Made by a program: the position numbers and the translations under genes. Positions 1 to 7,637 of a DNA stretch of 32,101 nt are shown here, in pieces. The stretch is from assembly GCF_024206475.1 (NCBI RefSeq), contig NZ_JAMBPR010000080.1:1-32101 (forward strand). Reading direction: 5' to 3'. Under the pieces are notes generated by a model. That model was not told the origin of the DNA. It saw only the letters and a program-made list of their open reading frames with translations, and searched no databases. The stretch's first letter is position 1, and every line of letters starts with the position of its first letter. Source of the DNA: Paraburkholderia sp. CNPSo 3274. Lineage in GTDB: Bacteria; Pseudomonadota; Gammaproteobacteria; Burkholderiales; Burkholderiaceae.

Positions 1-249
1 ACACCGTCGAAGGCGCGAACGCGAGCGCCAATCTCTATACGCTCGTCGAGACCTGCAAGGCAAACAGCATCGATCCCTACCGGTACCTCACCTGGCTGTT
101 CCAACACCTGCCTCTGGCGAAAACCGTCGACGACTACGACGCGTTGCTTCCCTGGAAAATGCCGGCGGACCTCCGCTGACCCGCATCACTATCACACCTC
201 ACGCGCTCCGCTACCATACTCTGAAGGGCGTCGTTCGTGGATCGCATAC
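1..249 (+). mobile_element. Right end of an IS66-family insertion sequence
   Basis: The window opens inside the last gene of an IS66-type element. After the transposase stop at 179 there are about 70 non-coding bases. They end in GGCGTCGTTCGTGGATCGCATAC (read in two parts, 227-240 and 241-249), which resembles the terminal inverted repeat seen at IS66 right ends, where the tip usually reads GCTTAC on this strand. The exact outer boundary near 249 is inferred. The other end and any 8-bp target duplication lie outside the window. The element abuts the 3' end of the ABC permease gene at 276. Confidence 0.65.
3..179 (+). CDS. tnpC: IS66 family transposase (TnpC), C-terminal fragment
   Basis: Only the last 58 residues are inside the window; the gene continues upstream of base 1. 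The reading frame from base 3 gives the typical IS66 C-terminal region, with LYTLVETCKAN, DPYRYLTWLFQ, a DYDALLPWKMP stretch and a terminal LR before TGA (177-179). This tail, with its conserved LLPW motif, is characteristic of the IS66_C domain that follows the DDE catalytic core of the large transposase protein. The catalytic residues cannot be inspected here. Recognition rests on family memory of this very conserved tail. Confidence 0.85.
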   Translation, partial: TVEGANASANLYTLVETCKANSIDPYRYLTWLFQHLPLAKTVDDYDALLPWKMPADLR

Positions 250-275
250 CTCTTTCCATACATTGCGGACTTCAA

Positions 276-1091
276 TCATCGCCCACCTCCGCCGTACCAC
301 GGGAACGACCACTGCGTAATCCGGCGAAGCAGCTCATCGGTGAGCCACGCGAGCAGCGTTATCCACGCGACGTACGGCAGAATCAGGTCCATGGAGAGGT
401 AGCGGCGCACGAGGAAGATGCGGTAGCCCAAGCCGTCCGTCGATGCGATCGCTTCAGCTGCGATGAGAAACAGCCAAGCAGCACCGAGCGAGAGACGCAT
501 CGCCACCAGCAGGCGCGGCAAGAGTTGCGGCAAAACCAGACGCAGAATCACCGTCCAGCTCGTCGCCCCCAATGTCTGAGCCTTGACCCACAGTTCGGCG
601 GGAATATCGCGGGCGCGAGCATGCAGATCCCGAATAATCATGGGTGTAATACCGAAAACAATGAGCACGACCTTGGATAGCTCATCGAGCCCGAAGACGA
701 TGAAAAGAATCGGCAGCACCGCCAGCGGAGGCACCATCGAGACGACGGTGATGAATGGCGAGAGCGTTGCGCTGACGAGCGGCAACGAGCCGGTCGCAAT
801 AGCGGCCACCAATGCAATCACCGCGCTCACGAGGAGACCGATACCCAGTCGTCGCAAACTCGACAAGGTGTCGTCCCAAAACAGATATTCACCCGTGCGC
901 TTGTCTTCGGTGAATGCAACCGACTTCACGGCATCGCTCATTTGCGCCGCGCTCGGAAGCAGCTTGTCATCGGGATTGAGCTTGAGCCGCTCCGCAGACC
1001 CCATGAAATAAACCGCAAATAGCACGACGAACGGTAGCAGGAGCAGCATCATGCCGCCGATCCGGCTCGGATATCGATTGATGAGTCGCAT
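276..1091 (-). CDS. ABC transporter permease of the urea/guanidine-carboxylase-associated uptake system
   Basis: This 271-residue membrane protein belongs to the nitrate/sulfonate/taurine-type (SsuC/TauC-like) permeases. An N-terminal membrane segment (about 12-30) is followed by a periplasmic stretch and then several hydrophobic helices. A cytoplasmic EAA-type loop around ELWVKAQTLGATSWTVILRL would dock on the ATPase. It lies 33 bases behind the binding-protein gene and shares its riboswitch. The lineage usually sits in operons with urea carboxylase-type enzymes, now understood to act on guanidine, so guanidine or a related cation is the likely substrate (inference). The next genes expected, ATPase and carboxylase, are absent because an IS66 end begins 27 bases after the stop. 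The coding frame itself is intact and ends in a Gly-rich tail. Confidence 0.85.
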   Translation of the reverse strand: MRLINRYPSRIGGMMLLLLPFVVLFAVYFMGSAERLKLNPDDKLLPSAAQMSDAVKSVAFTEDKRTGEYLFWDDTLSSLRRLGIGLLVSAVIALVAAIATGSLPLVSATLSPFITVVSMVPPLAVLPILFIVFGLDELSKVVLIVFGITPMIIRDLHARARDIPAELWVKAQTLGATSWTVILRLVLPQLLPRLLVAMRLSLGAAWLFLIAAEAIASTDGLGYRIFLVRRYLSMDLILPYVAWITLLAWLTDELLRRITQWSFPWYGGGGR

Positions 1092-1124
1092 GGTGAGCGC
1101 CTGGTTGTTGCCTCGAAATCAGTC

Positions 1125-2198
1125 TCAGAGCTTGCCCGCAGCCGCCATCTCGACGTAGCTCGGGTCGAAACGCAGCTTGACGTTGTTCTTGTCGCCGACG
1201 ATCACGTTCTTGTCGAATGCCATGCCGACGGAATCCGCACTCTTGGCATCCTGGCCGAGCAGACCGTGGTCAAAGGAGAACCTCGCTACGCGCGACATGA
1301 TCTTCGGCATGTCCGGGCTCGTAACGAAAGCGACTGCCGCCTGAGGCGTGTAGAAGAGCGCGGTGGTCGACAACTGCCCCTTGAAGTTCGCAAGGTCGGT
1401 ACCGGAGGCCTTCGCCATCGACGTCAGCGCGCCTGTGCTCGCCGCTGAATTGCTGTGCATCAACGCAACCATCTCGAACCATGCGCCCGTGAGTGCCTTG
1501 CCGAGCGCCGGGTTCTCTTGCAGCGTCTTCGTGTTGACGACCATCATGTCCATGATTTCGCCGGGAATCTTGCTCGAATCGAAGACTTCGGTCACGTTCG
1601 GCTGCGCTTTCAGATCGGCGAGCATCGGATTCCATGTCACCGCGTTGTGAACAGTGGGGGTCGCGAATGCGCCTGAGATATCGGCGTCGGATGTGTTCAC
1701 AACCTTGAGATCGCGCTCGCTCATATGGGCGCTCTCCAAAGCGCGTGCGAGCAGGTAGTGGGAGACCGAGAACTGCACGAGGTTGACCTGCTGGCCCTTC
1801 AGGTCGGCGATCTGTTTGCCCTTGCCCTTCATGAGCACGCCGTCGTTGCCGTTCGAGTAATCGCTCACGATCAGGGCCGTCGAATCAACGCCGCCCGAGG
1901 CCGGGATGGTGAGCGCATCCATGTTGGTCATCGCGCAGCCATCGAACTTGCCGGCCGTGTACTGATTGATGGATTCAACGTAGTCGTTCAGCTGGACGAC
2001 ATCGATCTTGATGCCATACTTCGTGGCCCACTTCGAGATGATGCCCTGGGTTTTTGCCTGCCCCCACGGCATCCAGCCGGCGTAGATGGTCCAGCAAACC
2101 TTGAAGTCGCTGCGGCCCGCGGCGAACGCGGCACTTGAGGCGAAGGTGGCGAGGGAGACGGCGGCGGCGATGCCAAGACAGCGAACGAGCTTGCGCAT
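1125..2198 (-). CDS. Periplasmic substrate-binding protein, urea/guanidine-carboxylase-region ABC transporter
   Basis: A 357-residue protein with a clear Sec signal (MRKLVRCLG, then a hydrophobic run ending SSAAFAAG). The mature start, KVCWTIYAGWMPWGQAK, is typical of the NMT1/TauA-like binding proteins linked to urea-carboxylase gene clusters. The open frame extends upstream to 2489, but that extension reads through the riboswitch, so ATG 2198 is chosen. It has a GAGG about 10 bases upstream and gives a proper signal peptide. It is the first gene after the guanidine-I riboswitch and is followed by its permease. It should deliver the ligand, probably guanidine, to the permease in the inner membrane. 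No ATPase is nearby, so function may depend on one encoded elsewhere. Confidence 0.87.
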   Translation of the reverse strand: MRKLVRCLGIAAAVSLATFASSAAFAAGRSDFKVCWTIYAGWMPWGQAKTQGIISKWATKYGIKIDVVQLNDYVESINQYTAGKFDGCAMTNMDALTIPASGGVDSTALIVSDYSNGNDGVLMKGKGKQIADLKGQQVNLVQFSVSHYLLARALESAHMSERDLKVVNTSDADISGAFATPTVHNAVTWNPMLADLKAQPNVTEVFDSSKIPGEIMDMMVVNTKTLQENPALGKALTGAWFEMVALMHSNSAASTGALTSMAKASGTDLANFKGQLSTTALFYTPQAAVAFVTSPDMPKIMSRVARFSFDHGLLGQDAKSADSVGMAFDKNVIVGDKNNVKLRFDPSYVEMAAAGKL

Positions 2199-2255
2199 GA
2201 GGTTGACCTCGAAGGGAACGGTTAGCAACGGCAGGGAGCAGCGCAAACATCGCGT

Positions 2256-2352
2256 TCTCTCCCGGGCTTTTATCCCGCCGTGTAACCTCGCCTGAGGTCG
2301 ACAGCTCTCGGACCAGCACCTGCGAGAAGCAGGCCGGAACCCTAGCTGTCCA
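2256..2352 (-). promoter_or_regulatory. Guanidine-I (ykkC) riboswitch
   Basis: Read on the minus strand, the leader 5' of the binding-protein gene carries the conserved ykkC blocks in the right order: ACAGCTAGGGTTCCG near 2335-2349, GCTGGTCCGAGAGC near 2304-2317, and ACACGGCGGGATAAAAGCCC followed by GGGAGA near 2258-2283. These are the signature elements of the guanidine-I class, which binds guanidinium and turns on transport, efflux or carboxylase genes. The 3' edge is about 60 bases before the ATG at 2198. Whether control is by termination or by translation cannot be told from inspection; no clear U-tract is visible before the start codon. Confidence 0.93.
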
Positions 2353-2581
2353 TTTCCAGATTGTCTGACGAACCGGATGCTTCGCCGGCTCCTTGCCCAC
2401 CCCTTAAAGCGAGAAGCGTGCCAGCGAAAAAAGCACGGCTTCGTGGCGTGCGAGGCATTTCCCTGCCCTGCGCCGGTAACAACGCGCACTAATATGCGTC
2501 ACGGCGCACCCGTTTCGGGCACTGCGCTCGTCAACGGAACGCCGGAGGAGCGCGCGAAAAATGAAACGTAGCCGATAGCTT

Positions 2582-2968
2582 TCACAGATACTCGATCAAT
2601 TGGGACGCCTCCCGATCGCCAAAGACCTGGACCCAGCCTCCTCGGGTATCCATATACTCCCTGATTGCCACGACTTGCCCGTCCTTCACTTCGTAAGCGA
2701 AGCAGTAGTCGTTGGAGTAGTTACGCCCGTTGGACAAACGGGCCGAGAGTCGATGCTCTACAAATACGAACTGCCCCTCGGCGGCGATACGCGGAAACAC
2801 GTTCGTTCGGTCCTCAAAGAAACGCGGGAAGTTGCGAGCCATAAAACGCACAATCTGCTCTCGATTTAGCGTGTTCGTTCCAGCGGGTGATCAAAGTCGC
2901 TCGATCGTCCTCTCGTCGCTCGTACCATATGCGCAATACAGGGCCATCACAGTCTCTTTCGGCAACAT
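2582..2968 (-). pseudogene. NTF2-like/SnoaL-like protein, interrupted by an in-frame stop
   Basis: A good ribosome site (GGGAGAA) precedes ATG 2968. The frame reads MLPKETVMALYCAYGTSDER, then meets TGA about 26 codons in, and resumes in the same frame with SPAGTNTLNREQIVRFMARN to the stop at 2582. The C-terminal part (FVFVEHRLSARLSNGR, NDYCFAYEVKDGQVV, IREYMDTRGGW) is a typical NTF2/ketosteroid-isomerase-like fold with intact strands. In family members about 20-30 residues usually separate the two halves, so a short internal deletion probably created the stop (inference). The downstream half could be re-initiated from a GTG at 2851, giving an 89-residue product. It lies among other broken genes. 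Confidence 0.7.
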
Positions 2969-2989
2969 CGCAAAATTCTCCCGAGATTG

Positions 2990-3135
2990 GATGAACGTTC
3001 TCCAAAACGAAGCAACCGTTTAGTTACAGCGATTCGTGTATTGAGCGTGGGACAACCATCGCGTACGACGAGAACGCGGCGACCAAGGCCAAAGAAGCAG
3101 TCGGCGAGATCGTTAAAGCCGTGCTGAAGCCCTAG
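2990..3135 (+). other. Possible C-terminal coding remnant of an unidentified plus-strand gene
   Basis: A plus-strand frame with strong GC bias at third positions ends TTIAYDENAATKAKEAVG, then EIVKAVLKP and TAG (3133-3135). It has no start codon and no upstream gene body. It looks like the tail of a small helical protein left behind by rearrangement, but I do not recognise the family. The opposite strand is open too, so the strand choice is tentative. Confidence 0.25.
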
Positions 3136-3221
3136 GTTCGCTGTGACCGCGTTGAAGGCCCCTGGCTGGGATGAGACGTCGAGGGTACGCGGAGGCGACA
3201 CCGCGCGTTCCGTCCCTGGCG

Positions 3222-3560
3222 CCGTTCGGGCGCATAGAGGTTCAGGTGGTGCAGCACGCGCCCGCCAGTCGTCATGCCGCTGCCCGCGATGATGATCATC
3301 GGTCCCTGGCGCGAAGCGATCGCCTTCGATTCGTCGACAGTTCTCGTCATGAACGCTGCGTGATCGATGGCGTGCAATTGCGAGACCGTCAATCGTCCCG
3401 TCTCCTTGAGCCGCGCGATGTAATAGAGGACGTCCTGCGCGCGCCCCTCTGCGAAGCAAGGCATCACCACAACGCCGCCGCGCGCGAAGGTTCTCCGGAG
3501 ACCTCGGTCGTCCCGACGACCCGATTGTGTGCTGCTTTGGGCGTTGGCGAGCAGCCCGTT
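3222..3560 (-). pseudogene. Beta-CASP metallo-beta-lactamase RNA-processing nuclease, internal remnant
   Basis: Within one minus-strand frame are blocks from the beta-CASP part of an MBL-fold exonuclease-type protein: FARGGVVVMPCFAEGRAQDV, LYYIARLKETGRL, AIDHAAFMTRTVDESKAIAS and RQGPMIIIAGSGMTTGGRVL, followed by HHLNLYAPE. In intact proteins about 30 residues separate GRL from the HAIDHA-like helix, and the N-terminal HxHxDH metal-binding domain precedes FARGG. Both are missing here. The frame then runs into unrelated residues to a stop at 3132. At its 5' side it is fused in frame to a dienelactone hydrolase piece. It cannot be functional as a nuclease. Confidence 0.75.
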
Positions 3561-3596
3561 TTCAACCTCGACCGTCCGGCAGTTTCGTGTCGTCTG

Positions 3597-3976
3597 TAGG
3601 CGGCCGAGTTGCGATTGATCGTTGATCGTGTTGACGATACCTCGACCGGAGAAGCTGTCGATCACAAACGTAGCGACACCAAGCGAAAGAAAGTACTCCT
3701 CCCAGTCTGTGACGCCGCTGCCGACCCCGCCGGACCCATGCAGCAGGATAGCGAGCCGAAGCCGATCCGTGCCGTTTCGGGGAACCGAAGTTCGCCCGCC
3801 ACGGTAACAGGTTTGCCATCCTCGCGGCCGCTCAGAAATTCCTGGTCAGTGAGCGTCACGGACGGAATCGGGATGACCTCCATTCGCGTCACCTGCGCGC
3901 GTCCGGCGTTCGCGAGGCAACTGCAAATGCAGATCAATGCGATTCTGACGAGCAGATTTTTGTTTGTTGTCCACAT
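3597..3976 (-). pseudogene. Dienelactone hydrolase family protein, truncated and frameshifted
   Basis: ATG 3976 begins MWTTNKNLLVRIALICICSC with a signal-peptide-like stretch ending NAGRAQ, then MEVIPIPSVTLTDQEFLSG and DGKPVTVAGELRFP. Near 3775-3781 a single base appears to be lost. The continuation is in another frame: GTDRLRLAILLHGSGGVGSG, VTDWEEYFLSLGVATFVIDS, FSGRGIVNTINDQSQLGRL, which is the N-terminal half of the DLH alpha/beta hydrolase fold with its HGSGG oxyanion loop. After QLGRL (about 3597) homology stops before the catalytic Cys/Ser elbow, Asp and His. From there the frame continues into the metallo-beta-lactamase remnant, so a deletion has joined two dead genes. Confidence 0.75.
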
Positions 3977-4081
3977 GGCGTCCCTCTTCTTCGTGCTGGT
4001 TCGCGCGATGACTTACGAAGTCCAGTATAGGCAGACGTAGAGCGAGAGCGGGAAATCGCGATGTGTGTTGAGCAACCATCT

Positions 4082-5305
4082 TCACAGGCGGCCATAGCTG
4101 TGCAATCCGGACAGGAACATGTTCACCCCTAGAAACGCGAAGGTGGTGACCAGCAGGCCCGTGAGCGCCCACCATGCGGCCACATGCCCCCGCAATCCCT
4201 TCATCAGCCGCATATGCAGCCAGGCCGCATAGTTCAGCCAGACGATCAGCGCCCACGTCTCCTTCGGATCCCAGCTCCAGTAGCCGCCCCACGCCTGGGC
4301 GGCCCATAGCGCGCCGAGAATCGTCGCAATGGTGAAAAACCCAAAACCGACAGCGGTCGACTTGTACATCACGTCGTCGAGCACATCGAGCGTCGGCAAC
4401 CGGTCCGCCAGCACGCCCCGCTCCTTCAGCAGGTACGCCACGCCAACCATCGCCGACAGCGCAAAACTGCCGTAGCCGATAAAGTTGGCCGGGACGTGAA
4501 TCTTCATCCACCAGCTTTGCAGCGCCGGCACCAGCGGTTGGATCAGCTGCGCGTCGCGCGCGATCGAGTACCACAACAGGAACCCGACCGCCGCGCTGAT
4601 CACGAGCAGCACAAATGCGCCGAGCGAGCGCGTGTTGTAGTGCTGCTCGTAATACAGGTAAAAGAGTGCTGTGATCACGCTGAACAACACGAACACTTCG
4701 TACAGGTTCGAAATCGGAATATGCCCGACGTCAGCACCGATCAGATACGACTCATACCACCGCACCATCATTCCAACGAAACCCATCAGTACCGCGGCCC
4801 ACGTCAGCATCGAGCCGATCGCGCCGCCCGACGGCGCGCGCGACAGCGTGCCCAACCAGTAGAACAGCGTGGCCAGCACGAAAAGCATGCTCATCCAAAG
4901 AATGGCCGACTGGCTGGACAGGAAATACTTCAGGACGAACGTGCTGTCGGCGCGCCACAATTCGCCCTCGTACATTTCGACCGCGAGCAGCGATAGCGCT
5001 GCGATTCCGGCAATCAGCAGCCGTGCAGGCTTCCAGCGCCAGCCGAGCACGACGAAGGCCGGCACCGAGCACACCAGCACTAGCTGGTCATAGACGTTCA
5101 TGTACGCGTGGTAGCGCGACAAGGCGAAGCCGGCGCCTGAAACCATCGCGATGGCAAACAACCAGCCGAATGGACCGATGCGCCTTATGAAGGAGCGCTC
5201 GTCGGACAGCAGGCTCGTTTGATCGGCGTTCCACGTGGGCCGAGGCCGATGTATTGCCACTGGAGCAGCCACCGCAGCATCAGAAGAAGATGAGCACGAT
5301 TTCAT
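4082..5305 (-). CDS. CcsA/CcsB-type cytochrome c biogenesis (haem-handling) membrane protein
   Basis: A 407-residue protein of about eight to nine membrane helices, ending SGLHSYGRL. The tryptophan-rich signature WGGYWSWDPKETW near residue 340 is diagnostic of the CcsA/CcmC/CcmF haem-handling family, and the KIHVP and WLHMRL histidine-bearing segments fit CcsA of System II. It would present haem at the periplasmic face for attachment to CxxCH cytochromes. Its partner ResB/Ccs1 is not in this window. It is last in a minus-strand cluster behind two genes that encode CxxCH proteins, about 70 bases after the diheme cytochrome, which suggests a dedicated assembly role (inference). ATG 5305 is chosen; a GTG at 5314 is an alternative, and neither has a strong ribosome site. 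Confidence 0.88.
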   Translation of the reverse strand: MKSCSSSSDAAVAAPVAIHRPRPTWNADQTSLLSDERSFIRRIGPFGWLFAIAMVSGAGFALSRYHAYMNVYDQLVLVCSVPAFVVLGWRWKPARLLIAGIAALSLLAVEMYEGELWRADSTFVLKYFLSSQSAILWMSMLFVLATLFYWLGTLSRAPSGGAIGSMLTWAAVLMGFVGMMVRWYESYLIGADVGHIPISNLYEVFVLFSVITALFYLYYEQHYNTRSLGAFVLLVISAAVGFLLWYSIARDAQLIQPLVPALQSWWMKIHVPANFIGYGSFALSAMVGVAYLLKERGVLADRLPTLDVLDDVMYKSTAVGFGFFTIATILGALWAAQAWGGYWSWDPKETWALIVWLNYAAWLHMRLMKGLRGHVAAWWALTGLLVTTFAFLGVNMFLSGLHSYGRL

Positions 5306-5373
5306 GGCATTCACTGTTCAAAGATGACGTCGAAGGATCGGGTTGCACGCACGCAAGGTTCCCTGCAGCTTGC

Positions 5374-6045
5374 TCATCGATCGTCTGGCGGACTAACGGA
5401 CGCCTGCCCTTCCGGCGGAAACACCTCGACGTACGCCGCGACAGCACGCATGTCCCGATCCGACATATTGGCGCACACAGCCTTCATCACTGCGCCGCGA
5501 GGCCGGGTGTCAGTTTGCTGGAAGACGTGGAGCTGCTTCATGACGTAGTCCGCGTGCTGGCCCGCAAGCCGGGGAAACTGACTCGTCCCTTCGCCATGCT
5601 GGCCATGGCACGCCATGCACGCCGCGACGCCCTTGTCTGGCAGGCCCGAATGATAGATCGCGTTGCCTTCGTTGACGAGAGCGAGATCGCTCGCTTCACC
5701 GAGCACCGCGGGTTGACTCGAGAAGTACGTTGCAAGCTCGTCGATCTGCGCATCGGTCAAATGGGTGAAACCCCACATAAAACGCTGCGCGTTCGGATCA
5801 GCTCGCGAATGGTTCTTGAAATCCGTCAGTTGATCGACCAGGTATTCCTTGCGTTGCCCGGCGAGCTTTGGAAACGTAGGCGATACCGAAACGCCGTTCA
5901 CGCCGTGACAGTTCGAACACACCTGCAAGGCGATAGTCTTTCCCCGCACCTGCGGGTTGTCGACCTGCCGCGAATGCTCCAGATCCTGACAGGCCGACCC
6001 GGCCAGCAGCATCCCAATGGAGACGATAAGCGTCACTTTGTTCAT
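5374..6045 (-). CDS. Diheme c-type cytochrome (cytochrome c4-like)
   Basis: A 223-residue exported protein with two class I cytochrome c domains. Haem motifs are CSNCH at 43-47 and CMACH at 143-147. Each is followed by the c4-type FPKLAGQ/FPRLAGQ segment and a Tyr-rich turn (KEYLVDQL, ADYVMKQL), with candidate Met axial ligands in FMWG and VMKAV. The start at 6045 has an excellent ribosome site (GAGGAGA) and gives MNKVTLIVSIGMLLAGSAC. That may be a lipoprotein signal, although the -3 residue of the lipobox is not canonical. c4 cytochromes shuttle electrons in the periplasm towards terminal oxidases. It lies 35 bases behind the barrel-cytochrome gene and ahead of the Ccs gene, so the three are probably cotranscribed. 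Confidence 0.9.
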   Translation of the reverse strand: MNKVTLIVSIGMLLAGSACQDLEHSRQVDNPQVRGKTIALQVCSNCHGVNGVSVSPTFPKLAGQRKEYLVDQLTDFKNHSRADPNAQRFMWGFTHLTDAQIDELATYFSSQPAVLGEASDLALVNEGNAIYHSGLPDKGVAACMACHGQHGEGTSQFPRLAGQHADYVMKQLHVFQQTDTRPRGAVMKAVCANMSDRDMRAVAAYVEVFPPEGQASVSPPDDR

Positions 6046-6080
6046 GTCACCAATCTCCTCGCGGCACGGCGCACGAGACA

Positions 6081-7469
6081 TCACCATGAAGCGGCCCACA
6101 GATAGATGAAAAGCGTATCGTTGTCTCTCGCGTTACGCCCGGTGCCGTCGTAGTTTGACGTGGCACCGAGAAACTTGGTGTAGTGTGTGTATTGAATACC
6201 TATTCGTATTCGTTGATTCGGAATCCAGAATATTTCCGGCGTCCAGCCCTGAGTGTTCGGATGGAAGTTCGCGCTAGCCGCGTAGGCTGTGCTGTCTGGA
6301 CTACCGGTCGTATTGAAGAACGAAAGACTGAACCCGTACTTGGCCTGGTAGACGTACGATGCCTTGATCCTCAGCGAGTCGAGATTCCCCGACGTGCTGT
6401 CGCTGAGGACCAGGTTGTTCGGATCATGGACGTTCTCGCGCACATAGCGAGCTTGCGCGGTGATCGTGTGCGGCTCGAGCAGGTACTCGTACTGCGCGTC
6501 CACACCGTAATCTCGGAAGCGCGTCACGCCCTGCGTAAAGATCGGGAACTGGTTGGAGTCATTCGGATAAATGTTCACGTTCAACAGGAACGCGCCGACC
6601 ATTGCGCTATGCGGTCCCCAGTCTCGCGTCAACGCAATGCGCGCATACGGGTTGTAACCACGCAGATAAATCTGCGGGTGAGCCGCGTTCCCTTCCCGGT
6701 TGCCGTGACTCATGAACGACCAGATACCGTCGGCCGTGCTGTACGCAGTCAGTTCGGCGTAGATCATCTTGTTCCAGTACAGGTAGCCGCCTATACCCGC
6801 CACCTGTGACGCAAGACTGCCTTCTATGACCGGCAGATTGGGAATCTTTGCGACCGGACTGATCGTCGATGAAATGTACGGATAACCCCATGCCGGCGCT
6901 GAGTTCCAGACATCCTGCACGGTTGGATTGTTGTGCAGCGTTACTCCGAGGATGAGATCGTTCGCTTCGCCCATGATCCGGTCGACGAACCGGAAGTCGG
7001 TATTATCGGATGCCCAGTGGCCTTCCCATTTGTTCGTTTCGCCATTCTGATGGTCGTAGTTCGTGTAGGTAAACTGTGTGAAGGCACCAATGTTATCGGT
7101 GATCTTTCCGGCAAGGAAGATGCTCGCAAAATCGAATATCGGGAGACCATTCTTCGTGTTGATGGGGTTGCCACTCGCGTCGGTATTGACCCGCGTCTGG
7201 CTCAAATCGCCGATCGCCATTGCCGCAATCGGGATCGTTCGTTCACCAAGCGTATAGCCAGTAAGCTTGAACATTCGCCCATAGGGCGTGAGTTCAGGAA
7301 ATTGTCCCCCGGCGTGACAAGCCACACAACTCTGTCCGGTTTGGCGCGCGAAGATCGGCAACGCGTGTGCGGTGGTCGCCGGCAGCAACGCCAGCATCAC
7401 GAATGCGAGTATCCAGCCACAGAACAGCCAGTGATGGAATGCTGCATGACCAACAAGTGCCTTTGTCAT
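6081..7469 (-). CDS. Fused monoheme cytochrome c / outer-membrane beta-barrel protein (Cyc2-like architecture)
   Basis: A 462-residue protein. The signal peptide runs to AHA at 36, followed at once by LPIFARQTGQSCVACH (one CxxCH, C48-H52) and then PELTPYGRMFKLTGYTLGER. The remaining 370 residues alternate short amphipathic strands and turns rich in Tyr, Trp, Asn and Gly, and end in a terminal Trp (YLWAASW), as outer-membrane barrels do. A short haem segment feeding a porin-like barrel is the plan of Cyc2, the outer-membrane Fe(II)-oxidising cytochrome. From memory the FARQTG, CxxCH, PELTxxGRxFKLxGY pattern is typical of that superfamily. ATG 7469 has a GGAG site; the longer frame to 7589 lacks a signal sequence at its start. 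The electron donor is unknown and iron oxidation is not proven. Confidence 0.72.
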   Translation of the reverse strand: MTKALVGHAAFHHWLFCGWILAFVMLALLPATTAHALPIFARQTGQSCVACHAGGQFPELTPYGRMFKLTGYTLGERTIPIAAMAIGDLSQTRVNTDASGNPINTKNGLPIFDFASIFLAGKITDNIGAFTQFTYTNYDHQNGETNKWEGHWASDNTDFRFVDRIMGEANDLILGVTLHNNPTVQDVWNSAPAWGYPYISSTISPVAKIPNLPVIEGSLASQVAGIGGYLYWNKMIYAELTAYSTADGIWSFMSHGNREGNAAHPQIYLRGYNPYARIALTRDWGPHSAMVGAFLLNVNIYPNDSNQFPIFTQGVTRFRDYGVDAQYEYLLEPHTITAQARYVRENVHDPNNLVLSDSTSGNLDSLRIKASYVYQAKYGFSLSFFNTTGSPDSTAYAASANFHPNTQGWTPEIFWIPNQRIRIGIQYTHYTKFLGATSNYDGTGRNARDNDTLFIYLWAASW

Positions 7470-7621
7470 GGCTGTCACTCCTGCGCCGCGTCGTGAAAAC
7501 GCATCCCATCGGCGGCGAGCGCTGAAGTCCGTACTCCGTGTTCCGCGGCGATAAAGGAGCGATTGGCTCCGGCTGGTGAAACCGTTCACGATGAACCCTT
7601 TTCACGCACGCGATGTCATCA

Positions 7622-7637
7622 TTGTGCAAACGCGCAA
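7622..7637. promoter_or_regulatory. Imperfect palindrome upstream of the cytochrome cluster
   Basis: TTGTGC-AAAC-GCGCAA: the arms match with one mismatch. It is centred about 160 bases upstream of the barrel-cytochrome start codon, in the right place for an operator. The regulator is unknown, and palindromes this short can occur by chance. Confidence 0.25.

Noticed and set aside
2199..2489. N-terminal extension of the transporter binding protein
   Set aside because: The extension covers the guanidine riboswitch; a signal peptide starts exactly at ATG 2198.
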